A stretch of DNA of 64,000 nt from Pelagibacteraceae bacterium (lineage in GTDB: Bacteria; Pseudomonadota; Alphaproteobacteria; Pelagibacterales; Pelagibacteraceae), in the NCBI GenBank assembly GCA_008638205.1, contig VTPO01000003.1:1-64000 (forward strand). Reading direction: 5' to 3'. This document shows, one piece after another, positions 21,252 through 31,376 of the stretch; within the stretch, counting starts at the first letter, position 1; every line of letters starts with the position of its first letter. The translations under genes were made by a program, and so were the position numbers. The notes beneath the pieces were generated by a model. The model saw only the letters and a list, made by a program, of their open reading frames with translations. It had not been told where the DNA came from and searched no databases.

Positions 21252-24200
21252 TTAGACAGCTTTTTTTTCTGGCTCTCTTAAAGAAATGGGGTTGTCTAGC
21301 TTATCTAGCATTTCCTTAGGGCAAATTTGGTAAAATTGTTCTTTAGCCAGCTCCCAATCATCCAATATTTTTTTAGCATAGTCTGAATGCGTTTCTTGTA
21401 TATGTTTTTGAATAAGAGAATAAAGAAAGTCATCCCAATATTTAGTTTCAATTCTTTGCCAGACTACCGAAGCGGAGTTGATTACATCGCTTAAATTATC
21501 CTCTGGATTGTAAACAAATGCCATACCACCTGTCATTCCAGCTGCAAAATTATCACCTAATTCACCAAGTATAACTGCGTATCCACCTGTCATATACTCA
21601 CACGCATTTGTTCCAGCTCCTTCTACTACTGCTGTAGCCCCTGAATTTCTAACTGAAAACCTTTCACCTGCTTGTCCTGCCGCAAATAAATTTCCTGATG
21701 TTGCTCCGTACAAAACGGTGTTTCCTATAATTGTGTTTTTGTTAGTTTCAAGATTGCTACTTTTTGGAGGTCTTACTGATATAGTAGCCCCTGAAAGTCC
21801 TTTTCCAACATAGTCATTGCAATCTCCAATCACTTCAAACTTAACTCCTTTTGCCCCAAAAGCTCCCAGAGATTGTCCAGCCGAACCTCTTAATTTAATT
21901 TTAATATGATTTTCAGGGAAATTATTATTTTTAAAATCAGTCACCACGTAAGAAGACAGTCTCGCTCCTACGGTTCTATCAGTATTTTTAATTGTATAAC
22001 TCATCTCTATTTTTTGACCACTCTGTATTAGGGGTAAAGTGTCTATTAGAATTTGCTTATCTAAAGTATCTGGAACTTCATTTCTAATTTTGTCTTTACA
22101 AAATCTCGGATTGTCGCCTGGATCTGCCTGGACTAACAGTGGATTAAAATCTAAATCATCTAGGTTGGAAGCTCCTCTAGACACCTGTCTCAATAAATCC
22201 GTTCTACCAATAATTTCATCTAATGATTTGAATCCTAGCTCTGCCAGAATTTCTCTCACCTCTTCTGCAACAAATGTAAAAAGATTAACTACTTTTTCTG
22301 GTGTGCCAGTAAATTTTTTCCTTAAATCCTCGTTTTGCGTACAAATCCCTACTGGACAAGTGTCGGAATGACACTGTCTAACCATGATACATCCCATGGC
22401 TACTAAACTAGTGGTGGCTATACCAAACTCATCTGCTCCCATCATGGCAGCTATTACTACGTCTCTACCTGTTTTAATTCCTCCATCCGTTCGTAGAACA
22501 ACTTTATGTCTTAAATTATTAAGAGTTAAAATTTGATTAGTTTCCGTTAAACCCATCTCCCATGGCAAGCCCACATACTTGACGCTAGTCTGAGGTGTGG
22601 CACCAGTTCCACCATTATGTCCTGAAATTAAAATAATATCCGCTTTTGCTTTGGCGACACCTGCTGCAATAGTTCCAATTCCACTTGAAGAAACCAACTT
22701 AACTCCAACTCTAGCCTTAGAGTTAATTTGTTTTAAATCATAAATTAATTGAGCCAAATCTTCGATCGAATAAATGTCATGATGTGGTGGTGGAGAAACT
22801 AATGTAACTCCTGGAGTTGAGTGTCTTAATTTTGCAATTTCTTTTGTAACTTTAAACCCTGGTAATTGGCCTCCTTCCCCTGGTTTTGCACCTTGGGCCA
22901 TTTTAATTTCAATCTCATTGCAATTATTTAAGTAAGAGGCGGTAACGCCAAATCTCGCCGAAGCTATTTGTTTCACTCTAGAGTTTGCATTGTCACCATT
23001 CTCTCTTAATATAGATCTGTTTTCATCTTCACCACCTTCACCACTACAAGAAGCTCCACCTATTCTATTCATGGCAATAGCTAAAGTTTCGTGGGCTTCT
23101 TTTGACAACGCTCCCATTGACATGCTTCCTGAACCGAATCTTTTTCGAATATGAGTTACAGACTCCACTTCCTCAAGTGGGATTGCCTTATTATTTTTTC
23201 TAAAATCTAAAAGATCTCTTAAATGAATTGGAGGTAGCTCGCTTATTAAAGTAGAATATTTTTTAAACAGCTCATAAGAATCTTTTCCTACGGCTGTTTG
23301 CAAAAGATGAATAGTTTTTGCCTGATAGGCGTGTGTCTCTCCACCATGACGATATTTGTAAATACCCCCTATCGGTAAAGTTATAATATTCTCTGAATAT
23401 GTTTTGTCGTGCTGCTTTCTGATCATGTCTTCAATTCCAGAAAGTCCTATTCCTGAAATTTTTGACTCTAGTCCAGGAAAATAATCAGCTACTAATCCTC
23501 GACTAAGCCCCAATGATTGAAAATTTAATCCTCCGCGATATGAGCTAATTACGGAAATTCCCATTTTAGACATTATTTTCAACAACCCGTCATTCACAGC
23601 TTTGATATATCGATGAACGCATTCTTCAAAAGTTAATTGTTCAAACAATCCTTTTTGGAATCTTTGATAAATTGAATCAATTGCCAAATAAGCATTCACG
23701 GTAGTAGCTCCCGCTCCAATTAAAACAGCATAATAATGTGTGTCTAAACACTCGGAAGATTGAACATTGATAGATACAAATTTTCTTAACCCTATTTGAG
23801 TTAAATGTGATTGTACTGCTCCTACAGCAAGAATAATTGGGATGGCTATTCTACTTTTAGAGATGTTTTTATCTGATATGATTAAATGTTTTTTTCCTGA
23901 TCTTGCAAAAATTTCAGCATCTTCTCTAATACGTTCAATTTCTGATTTAAGATTTAGTTGTTCGTCATTTTTATCGAAAGTACAATCTATCAACTCAACT
24001 TCCTCTTGATCAAACGATTCAAATAATTTTTTAAATTGAGAATTTGATAGTACGGGACTTTCCAAAACAAAGCTTTTTTGCTCTGTAAGTCTATCATCTA
24101 AAATATTTTCCAGATTTCCAAATCTTGTATTTAATGACATAACTCTATTTTCTCTTAAAGAATCAATGGGAGGATTGGTTACTTGACTAAAGTTTTGCCT

Positions 24201-25763
24201 AAAAAAGTTAGAAAGAGGCCTAAATTTACTTGATAAAACAGCTATTGGAGTGTCATCGCCCATTGATCCAATTGCTTCTTTTTGATCACTAACCATTGGG
24301 TGCAATATGCTTTCTAGGTCCTCAATAGTAAAACCTGCTAAAAATTGTCTTTCCCTTAAATCCGATCCTTCAAATAAATGTTTTTCTTTAATTTCATTTA
24401 ACATTTTGCTTAACTCAATGTGGTTCGATGCGAATTTCTTATAGATGGGATTTTCTGATAAATGATCTTTTGTTTTTTTATCGTTATAATATTTTCCTTT
24501 ATCCAAATCTAAGGAGATCATCTGTCCAGGTCCAACCCTTCCTTTAAATAAAATATTGTCTTCAGATACGGGGATCATTCCAGTTTCTGAACCTGCAAAA
24601 AAAAGTTTGTCTTTAGTGATCGTATACCTAAGTGGTCTCAAGCCATTTCTGTCAGAAGCAGCTACTAGCCACTTACCATCACAAGCAGCAATTGCTGCTG
24701 GTCCATCCCAAGGTTCAATTAGAGAATTTAAATAATTGTACATGTCTCTATGTGCTTTAGGTATAATTTTACTTTTTTTAGACCAGGCTTCTGGTATCAA
24801 CATCATTTTTGCAATAGGCAAAGATCTACCAGTTCGAACTAACAATTCAAATGCTGAGTCTAATGATGCAGTGTCAGAATTTCCTGATTTAATTATTGGC
24901 TTTAAATCATCCATGTTTTCAATTAGATCACTTTCCATTCCAGCCTCATGTGTCTTCATCCAATTCACATTACCTTTTAAAGTATTAATCTCTCCATTGT
25001 GAGCCAAGATTCTAAAGGGTTGTGCAAGTTCCCACGATGGGAATGTATTTGTTGAAAATCTTTGGTGAAAAATAGCAAACCTAGAAACAAATCTTTCATC
25101 CGAAAGATCAGGATAAAAATCACTTATATGTTCAGCTAGAAACATTCCTTTATAAATAATAGTTTTAGAGCTTAGCGAACAAATATAAAAATCTTGGAGT
25201 TGTTCTTCGGTAGCTCTTTTTTCAATCTTTTTTCTGACAGAAAATAAAATTCTTTCTAGCTCTTCTGAAGAAAGCTCTTTATCTGTGGCAAATAACAATT
25301 GTTCTATTTCAGGTCTTGTGTCGTTAGCTTTCTGACCCAACACTTTTGGGTTCGTGGGCACCTGTCTCCAACCAAAAATATAAAGATCATTTTTAAGAAG
25401 CTCTTGCTCCATAAGCGTTCGACAACGCTCTTGTTCGTTAAAATTGTTTCTTGGTAAAAAAACCATCCCAATACAAAGAGTTTGATCTTCTTTTATAGCG
25501 TGTCCAGTGGAAGCAATCTTGTCTTCGAAGAAATCTTTATTAAATTCAATATTTAAACCAGCCCCATCTCCTGTTTTTCCGTCAGCATCCACGGCCCCTC
25601 TATGCCAAACTGCTTTTAGGGCATTGATTCCATTTGTAACGACATCTCTTCTGGGTTTTCCATTCGTAGATGCAACAAAACCAACGCCGCAGGCATCATG
25701 CTCTTGAATATTAATATGATTACTTTCGAGGAACTGTTTGTTTTTTTGGTACAAATGCTTCAT
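21252..25763 (-). CDS. gltB: glutamate synthase (NADPH) large subunit
   Basis: HDACGVGFVAS class II amidotransferase N-terminus; GEGGQLPGFKVTKEIAKLRHSTPGVTLVSPPPHHDIYSIEDLAQLI; C-terminal GXGXG repeats. Confidence 0.97.
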   Translation of the reverse strand: MKHLYQKNKQFLESNHINIQEHDACGVGFVASTNGKPRRDVVTNGINALKAVWHRGAVDADGKTGDGAGLNIEFNKDFFEDKIASTGHAIKEDQTLCIGMVFLPRNNFNEQERCRTLMEQELLKNDLYIFGWRQVPTNPKVLGQKANDTRPEIEQLLFATDKELSSEELERILFSVRKKIEKRATEEQLQDFYICSLSSKTIIYKGMFLAEHISDFYPDLSDERFVSRFAIFHQRFSTNTFPSWELAQPFRILAHNGEINTLKGNVNWMKTHEAGMESDLIENMDDLKPIIKSGNSDTASLDSAFELLVRTGRSLPIAKMMLIPEAWSKKSKIIPKAHRDMYNYLNSLIEPWDGPAAIAACDGKWLVAASDRNGLRPLRYTITKDKLFFAGSETGMIPVSEDNILFKGRVGPGQMISLDLDKGKYYNDKKTKDHLSENPIYKKFASNHIELSKMLNEIKEKHLFEGSDLRERQFLAGFTIEDLESILHPMVSDQKEAIGSMGDDTPIAVLSSKFRPLSNFFRQNFSQVTNPPIDSLRENRVMSLNTRFGNLENILDDRLTEQKSFVLESPVLSNSQFKKLFESFDQEEVELIDCTFDKNDEQLNLKSEIERIREDAEIFARSGKKHLIISDKNISKSRIAIPIILAVGAVQSHLTQIGLRKFVSINVQSSECLDTHYYAVLIGAGATTVNAYLAIDSIYQRFQKGLFEQLTFEECVHRYIKAVNDGLLKIMSKMGISVISSYRGGLNFQSLGLSRGLVADYFPGLESKISGIGLSGIEDMIRKQHDKTYSENIITLPIGGIYKYRHGGETHAYQAKTIHLLQTAVGKDSYELFKKYSTLISELPPIHLRDLLDFRKNNKAIPLEEVESVTHIRKRFGSGSMSMGALSKEAHETLAIAMNRIGGASCSGEGGEDENRSILRENGDNANSRVKQIASARFGVTASYLNNCNEIEIKMAQGAKPGEGGQLPGFKVTKEIAKLRHSTPGVTLVSPPPHHDIYSIEDLAQLIYDLKQINSKARVGVKLVSSSGIGTIAAGVAKAKADIILISGHNGGTGATPQTSVKYVGLPWEMGLTETNQILTLNNLRHKVVLRTDGGIKTGRDVVIAAMMGADEFGIATTSLVAMGCIMVRQCHSDTCPVGICTQNEDLRKKFTGTPEKVVNLFTFVAEEVREILAELGFKSLDEIIGRTDLLRQVSRGASNLDDLDFNPLLVQADPGDNPRFCKDKIRNEVPDTLDKQILIDTLPLIQSGQKIEMSYTIKNTDRTVGARLSSYVVTDFKNNNFPENHIKIKLRGSAGQSLGAFGAKGVKFEVIGDCNDYVGKGLSGATISVRPPKSSNLETNKNTIIGNTVLYGATSGNLFAAGQAGERFSVRNSGATAVVEGAGTNACEYMTGGYAVILGELGDNFAAGMTGGMAFVYNPEDNLSDVINSASVVWQRIETKYWDDFLYSLIQKHIQETHSDYAKKILDDWELAKEQFYQICPKEMLDKLDNPISLREPEKKAV

Positions 25764-27205
25764 TACGCTACTTTATTTTGAAATTGTTGACTTTTTATTT
25801 TTATATATTTGTCAATCTCTTGAGCCGCATCTCGTCCGTCTCGTATAGCCCACACGACAAGAGAAGCTCCTCTTACTATATCACCTGCAGCAAACACACC
25901 TCTAATGTTGGTTCTCATAGTTTTTAGATCTATTTTAATCGTACCCCATTTAGAAACTTTCAATTCTGGTTCTGAAAATAAACTTGGGATTTCCTCAGGA
26001 TCAAACCCTAAAGATTTTATAATCATATCTGCTGGTAATTCGCCTTGCGCTCCTTCAATGATTTTAGGAGATTGTCTTCCAGAAGAATCTGGTTCTCCTA
26101 ATTTAATTTTATCATAAATAACCTTGTTCACTTTTTCGCTTCCAACAAACTCTTTGGGACTTGATAGCCAGATAAACTTTACTCCTTCTTCTTCTGCATT
26201 TTGGACTTCTCTTGCAGATCCTGGCATATTAATTTTATCTCTTCGATATAAACATGAGACAGATTTTGCTTTTTGTCTAATTGCAGTTCGCACACAATCC
26301 ATTGCTGTATCGCCACCGCCAATAACAATTACATTTTTTCCTTCAGCATTTAAAGTACCGTCATCAAAATCAGATACATCATCTCCTAAGCCTTTTTTGT
26401 TAGATGCGGTTAAAAATTTCATTGCAGGAAAGACATTCTTTAAATCTTTGCCTGGAATATTAATTTCTCTTGGCTTGTAAACTCCAGTTGCAATTAAAAT
26501 TGCATCATGCTTTTCTTTTAGCTTTTCTAATGTAGAATCTTTACCTACTTCAAAGTTTTGAACAAAAGCAATACCACTGTCTTCATACAGCTTTATTCTT
26601 CTTTGCACTGCTGATTTTTCTAATTTAAAGTTTGGAATGCCATAAATAAGAAGTCCTCCAGCTCGATCATAACGGTCATAAATTGTAACTTGATATCCTT
26701 TTTGTCTTAATTGTTCTGCTGCAGCCAGTCCAGCTGGTCCTGCACCAATAATTCCAACGGATTCCTTTAATTCTTGAGGAGGATTTATTTTTTCAACCCA
26801 TCCATTTTCCCAAGCTGTATTAGTAATGTATTTTTCTACTGCTCCTATTGTAACTGTTCCATGTCCGGACTGTTCAATCACACAATTGCCTTCACACAAA
26901 CGATCTTGGGGACATATTGATCCACAAACTTCTGGCATAGAATTGGTAGAAGATGAAATACGATAAGCTTCCTCCAATCTTCCCTCAGCTGTAAGTTTTA
27001 ACCAGTCCGGGATGTTATTGTGAAGAGGACAATGAACTTGGCAAAAAGGAGTTCCACATTGGGAACATCTGCTTGCTTGCTCCGCAGCTTTATTTTCAAT
27101 AAATTCTTTATAAATTTCGTGAAAATTTTCTTTTCTTTCAGAAGACTTAATTTTAGTAGGTGTTTCTTTAGAAATACCAACAAATTTTAACATTTTTTCG
27201 TTCAT
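25763..27205 (-). CDS. gltD: glutamate synthase small subunit
   Basis: ASRCSQCGTPFCQVHCPLHNNIPDW; VGIIGAGPAGLAAAEQLRQ. Confidence 0.96.
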   Translation of the reverse strand: MNEKMLKFVGISKETPTKIKSSERKENFHEIYKEFIENKAAEQASRCSQCGTPFCQVHCPLHNNIPDWLKLTAEGRLEEAYRISSSTNSMPEVCGSICPQDRLCEGNCVIEQSGHGTVTIGAVEKYITNTAWENGWVEKINPPQELKESVGIIGAGPAGLAAAEQLRQKGYQVTIYDRYDRAGGLLIYGIPNFKLEKSAVQRRIKLYEDSGIAFVQNFEVGKDSTLEKLKEKHDAILIATGVYKPREINIPGKDLKNVFPAMKFLTASNKKGLGDDVSDFDDGTLNAEGKNVIVIGGGDTAMDCVRTAIRQKAKSVSCLYRRDKINMPGSAREVQNAEEEGVKFIWLSSPKEFVGSEKVNKVIYDKIKLGEPDSSGRQSPKIIEGAQGELPADMIIKSLGFDPEEIPSLFSEPELKVSKWGTIKIDLKTMRTNIRGVFAAGDIVRGASLVVWAIRDGRDAAQEIDKYIKIKSQQFQNKVA

Positions 27206-27419
27206 AACAATTATAGCTATTAAACACCTTTTTAATTAAAATTACAAAAAAAATGGTGTAAATATCAGTCTTTTTAGTATCATTTTAATAACTATTTTTT
27301 CTATTTATTCAAATAAATACTACCTTTTTACATTTTATACGTAATTAAGTCGCATAAGTTTACTAAGTTTAATTATATAGAAATGGTCAAAACATACTTC
27401 AAAGCATAAGAATCGACTA

Positions 27420-28199
27420 ATGACTGAAATTTATCTTATTAAAATTTTATTTTTATCGGCTGTTCAGGGGATTTCAGAATTTATTCCAATTTCAAGTTCT
27501 GGACTGCTAATTATTTTTGAAAACATTTTAGAAATCAAAAATAATAATCTACTTATTAATGCAACAATGCATGGGGGGAGCTTGGCAGCTGTCATTGTTT
27601 TTTTTTATAAAGATTTATTAGGTCTTTGGAAAAACCATCTGCTACTAATTAATCTAATCATAGCCACTCTTCCTGTAGTTGTGATTGGAGGATTGTTAAA
27701 ATATTTTAGTTTAATTGAACAAATAATGAATATGGCGGTAATAGGTTATGCGGCTATTTTTTTTGGTGTTCTACTTTTTATCAGTGATAAAAATAAAGAA
27801 GAAAAAAAAATAACGTTATCTATTTCTAATAAAGAAGCATTCATCATTGGTCTGTACCAAGTCTTGGCACTAATACCTGGAACATCCAGAAGTGGAATTA
27901 CCATTACTGGAGCAAGATTTTTAAAATTTAATAGAGTGGATGCGGCAAAATTTTCTTTTTTACTATCTATTCCAACGCTGTCTGCGGCATTTATTTTAAG
28001 TTCTTATGAAATTGCTCAATTGCATAAGGAGTCTTTTAGCTCTGTATATTTATTTGCATTTTTTTTTAGTTTTATATTTTCAATTTTAACAATTAAATAT
28101 TTTTTAATTTTTTTGAAAACTTTTAGTCTAAATATATTTGTAATTTTCAGAATATGTCTAGGCGTAGTTTTGCTAACCTATTATTATTCTAATCAGTAA
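27420..28199 (+). CDS. uppP: undecaprenyl-diphosphatase
   Basis: QGISEFIPISSSG and LIPGTSRSGITITGA. Confidence 0.95.
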   Translation: MTEIYLIKILFLSAVQGISEFIPISSSGLLIIFENILEIKNNNLLINATMHGGSLAAVIVFFYKDLLGLWKNHLLLINLIIATLPVVVIGGLLKYFSLIEQIMNMAVIGYAAIFFGVLLFISDKNKEEKKITLSISNKEAFIIGLYQVLALIPGTSRSGITITGARFLKFNRVDAAKFSFLLSIPTLSAAFILSSYEIAQLHKESFSSVYLFAFFFSFIFSILTIKYFLIFLKTFSLNIFVIFRICLGVVLLTYYYSNQ

Positions 28200-29139
28200 A
28201 TTGGCCTGTTGGTCTGTATACTTTTAAATATAGAGGGAGAATGCTCTCAATATTCTTAGCTTCAATATTTAAATCTTTAAATGTTTTATTTTTTCCAGAC
28301 AAAATATTATCTCCTTCTTCAAGAATTTTAATTTGATCCAGAGTCAAAAGAGGTTTGGGCATTAATTGAAAAAGCATTGCTTGAATTCTTCCTACAAAAA
28401 AAGGAATGGGAAGTATTATTCGTTTTTTTCTAATTTCTTTTAAAAGCAGCTCTATTAATTCTTTAAATGTATAAATATTCTTTCCACCAAGCTCATACGT
28501 TTCTTTAGAAATGTTGTTTACAATTATTTCATTAATTGCCTTGGCAACATCTCCTACATATACAGGCTGAAACTTTACGCTAGAACCAACTAATGGAATT
28601 AAAGGAAGTAACCCAGCAAGCTTTGCAAACATATTAAAAAAACTATCTTTTGGACCAACAACTATACTGGGCCTTATTATCGTGCTATTTGCAAAATTGC
28701 TTTTGACTTCCTCTTCTCCTAAAAATTTACTTTTAATATAAGCAGAATTGGAATTGGAATTGGCACCTAATGCTGAAAAATGTACCATCAAATTAGATCT
28801 AGAGCTTTTGGAAAAAATGCTTGCTATTTTTTTTGGAAAATTTGTATGAAGTTCATTAAATTTTTGTAATCTTGTTTCAAATAGAATTCCGACTAAATTT
28901 ATACATACATCGCAGTCTTGTAGGAATTTTTTGATAGATTCTTCTGATTTTAAATTTACCTGATGCAACTCAATTTGTGCAATATCTCCATAAACTTTCA
29001 AAGTTTGTGCCAAATAAACGTTTCTTGTCGCAATTTTTATTTTAAAACCATTTTTTACTAAATGCTGGACTATTTCTTCTCCGATAAAACCTGTACCACC
29101 AAATATACCTACGGTTTTTCTGTAATTTTTTTTAATCAT
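28189..29139 (-). CDS. complex I NDUFA9-type NAD(P)-binding protein
   Basis: VGIFGGTGFIGEEIVQHLVKNGFKIKIATRN; HFSALGANSNSNSAYIKSKFLGEEEV; IRPSIVVGPKDSFFNMFA. Confidence 0.88.
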   Translation of the reverse strand: MIKKNYRKTVGIFGGTGFIGEEIVQHLVKNGFKIKIATRNVYLAQTLKVYGDIAQIELHQVNLKSEESIKKFLQDCDVCINLVGILFETRLQKFNELHTNFPKKIASIFSKSSRSNLMVHFSALGANSNSNSAYIKSKFLGEEEVKSNFANSTIIRPSIVVGPKDSFFNMFAKLAGLLPLIPLVGSSVKFQPVYVGDVAKAINEIIVNNISKETYELGGKNIYTFKELIELLLKEIRKKRIILPIPFFVGRIQAMLFQLMPKPLLTLDQIKILEEGDNILSGKNKTFKDLNIEAKNIESILPLYLKVYRPTGQFTD

Positions 29140-29175
29140 ACTATATACAATCTGTAATTGAGCATTTAAATTTCA

Positions 29176-29799
29176 ATGACAATGAACATTACATTATATC
29201 AAAACGATTTACCTGAAAATCACAAATTAGCTAATGCACAAAGTGTAGCGATTGATGCTGAATCTTTAGGACTTAATTACAAAGGTAGAGATAAGCTTTG
29301 CTTACTTCAGCTCTGCTCTGGTGATGATGAGATTTATATAGTTCAGTTTGACAGAAATAATTACAAAAGCCCTAACCTTTGCAAAATACTTAATGATAAT
29401 AATATTTTAAAAATTGCTCATTTTGCAAGGTTTGAGTTGGGAATACTTAAATATTATCTAAATGTAAAAATAGAAAACATTTACTGCACCAAAATAGCCT
29501 CTAAACTTGGAAGAACATACACTGACAAGCATGGTCTTTATGACATAACTAAAGAGCTTTTAAATATTACTCTTAATAAGTCACAGCAATCCTCCGATTG
29601 GGGTTTAAAAAATTTAAGTGAAGAGCAAAAACAATATGCAGCTTTAGATGTTTTGCATCTTCATAAACTCAAAGAAAAATTAGATTTAATGTTAAAGCGA
29701 GAAAAAAGAGATCAGCTTGCGAAGCATTGTTTTGATTTTTTAAACACCAGATCTGAACTTGATCTTAATGGGTGGGATGAGGATATATTCAGCCATTAA
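29176..29799 (+). CDS. rnd: ribonuclease D-like 3'-5' exonuclease
   Basis: VAIDAESLGL, IAHFARFELGIL, QSSDWGLKNLSEEQKQYAALDVLHL; lacks a full HRDC C-terminus. Confidence 0.85.
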   Translation: MTMNITLYQNDLPENHKLANAQSVAIDAESLGLNYKGRDKLCLLQLCSGDDEIYIVQFDRNNYKSPNLCKILNDNNILKIAHFARFELGILKYYLNVKIENIYCTKIASKLGRTYTDKHGLYDITKELLNITLNKSQQSSDWGLKNLSEEQKQYAALDVLHLHKLKEKLDLMLKREKRDQLAKHCFDFLNTRSELDLNGWDEDIFSH

Positions 29800-29800
29800 T

Positions 29801-30772
29801 ATGAATAATAAAAGTATTATAAATATTGCAAATAAAGTAATTGGCACTGAGATTGAAGGTTTAAAAAAACTTTCCAAATCTATAAATATCTCATTTGCTC
29901 AAGCTGTAAATACAATTAACAATAGCAAAGGTAGGATTGTTTGTTGTGGAGTTGGAAAATCTGCTAAAATTCTAGAAAAAATATCAAGCACTTTCTCTTC
30001 AATTGGCGTTGCAAGCTTTACTTTAGATCCTACGGATGCAGGACATGGGTCTCTGGGTGCAATTTGCAAAGGAGATGTTTTAATAATAGCATCTTTTAGT
30101 GGTAACAGCTCTGAACTTAACAATATTCTAGATTATGCCAAAAAAAATAAAATAAAAATAATTGGAATTACCTCTAATTTAAAATCTAATTTAATAAAAT
30201 TAAGTAATATAAAAATTTTAATTCCTAAAGTTGCTGAAGCAGGCAATCAGGATTTAAACATGATTCCAACTAGCAGTTCCATTAATCTACTTGCACTTGG
30301 TGATTGTATGGCTATTGCGCTAGCTACTAAGAATAGATTTAGTAAAAAAAAATTTGGTAAGCTTCACCCAAGCGGCTCAATAGGTAAAAATTTATCTAAT
30401 ATTTCACAAATAATGATTGCAAGAAAAAGCATTCCTTTTGTCCATGAAGATTCCTCTCTGCAGAGAACAGTGATGAAAATTTCATCTGGTAGGCTTGGTT
30501 GCGTAATAGTTAGAAATAAGCAAAAAAAAGTTTGTGGTTTTATTTCAGATGGAGACATCAATAGAGGAATAAGAAAGTATAAAAATATATTTCTTAAAAA
30601 ATCAAAAGACATTATGTCGAAAAAACCGACCTATATTTCTAATACCTGCATGGTTACTGAAGCACTAGAGACCATGAATAGAAAAAAAATTACAGTTCTT
30701 TTAGTTGCAAAAAATAAAAAACTTCACGGCCTGATTCATATGCATGATGTGTTGTCTTTTTTAAGCTCATAA
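29801..30772 (+). CDS. kdsD: arabinose-5-phosphate isomerase (SIS + CBS)
   Basis: CCGVGKSAKILEKISSTFSSIGVASFTLDPTDAGHGSLG; FGKLHPSGSIGK; two CBS motifs. ATG at 29801 preferred over track start 29759. Confidence 0.93.
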   Translation: MNNKSIINIANKVIGTEIEGLKKLSKSINISFAQAVNTINNSKGRIVCCGVGKSAKILEKISSTFSSIGVASFTLDPTDAGHGSLGAICKGDVLIIASFSGNSSELNNILDYAKKNKIKIIGITSNLKSNLIKLSNIKILIPKVAEAGNQDLNMIPTSSSINLLALGDCMAIALATKNRFSKKKFGKLHPSGSIGKNLSNISQIMIARKSIPFVHEDSSLQRTVMKISSGRLGCVIVRNKQKKVCGFISDGDINRGIRKYKNIFLKKSKDIMSKKPTYISNTCMVTEALETMNRKKITVLLVAKNKKLHGLIHMHDVLSFLSS

Positions 30773-30776
30773 ATCA

Positions 30777-31376
30777 ATGAGATTTGGTAGAAAAATTCAA
30801 ATTATTCTACTCTGCTTAAGTTTTCTTATTTTTTTTTATAGCTACTACTATTTTCCAGGAAAAAATGAAGGGTATATAAAAGTAGAAAGCTTACCCTCTC
30901 AAGAAACAGAAAATGAAATTAAAAATAAGAACACTTTCACAAATGTTGAATATAAAAGCCAGAATAGTCGGGGACAAATTTTTACTACAAAAGCTAAAAA
31001 GTCTTTTTTGGATTCAAATAAGCCAGAGTTAATTAATTTAATTGATCCCCTCTCTGTAACGAAACTAAAAAAAGATAACTCGTTAATTGAAATTAAATCT
31101 GAAGTCGGGATATTTGATAAAAAAAAAAACCTAGTGACGTATAAAAAGAATGTGACTATAAAAAATAAAAATTACTTAATAACCTCAAATAAAGCAGTAC
31201 ATTTTTCTTCAAAAAATATTATCATTATTACAGGCAATGTAGTAATGAAAGATTTAACTATGGGTTTATCGCATATTGTTTATTGCGATAAGATAGAAAT
31301 TGATACAATAACAAATGATACCGTAGCAACTATGAATTCATCAAAAGATAGGGTAATCGCAAAAAAAATTAAATGA
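30777..31376 (+). CDS. lptC: LPS export protein LptC-like
   Basis: N-terminal TM helix, GQIFTTKAKKSF, position between kdsD and lptB. Confidence 0.75.
   Translation: MRFGRKIQIILLCLSFLIFFYSYYYFPGKNEGYIKVESLPSQETENEIKNKNTFTNVEYKSQNSRGQIFTTKAKKSFLDSNKPELINLIDPLSVTKLKKDNSLIEIKSEVGIFDKKKNLVTYKKNVTIKNKNYLITSNKAVHFSSKNIIIITGNVVMKDLTMGLSHIVYCDKIEIDTITNDTVATMNSSKDRVIAKKIK

Noticed and set aside
22039-26480. Several 60-118-aa plus-strand ORFs opposite gltB/gltD
   Set aside because: Antisense to unmistakable gltB/gltD; no independent start context.
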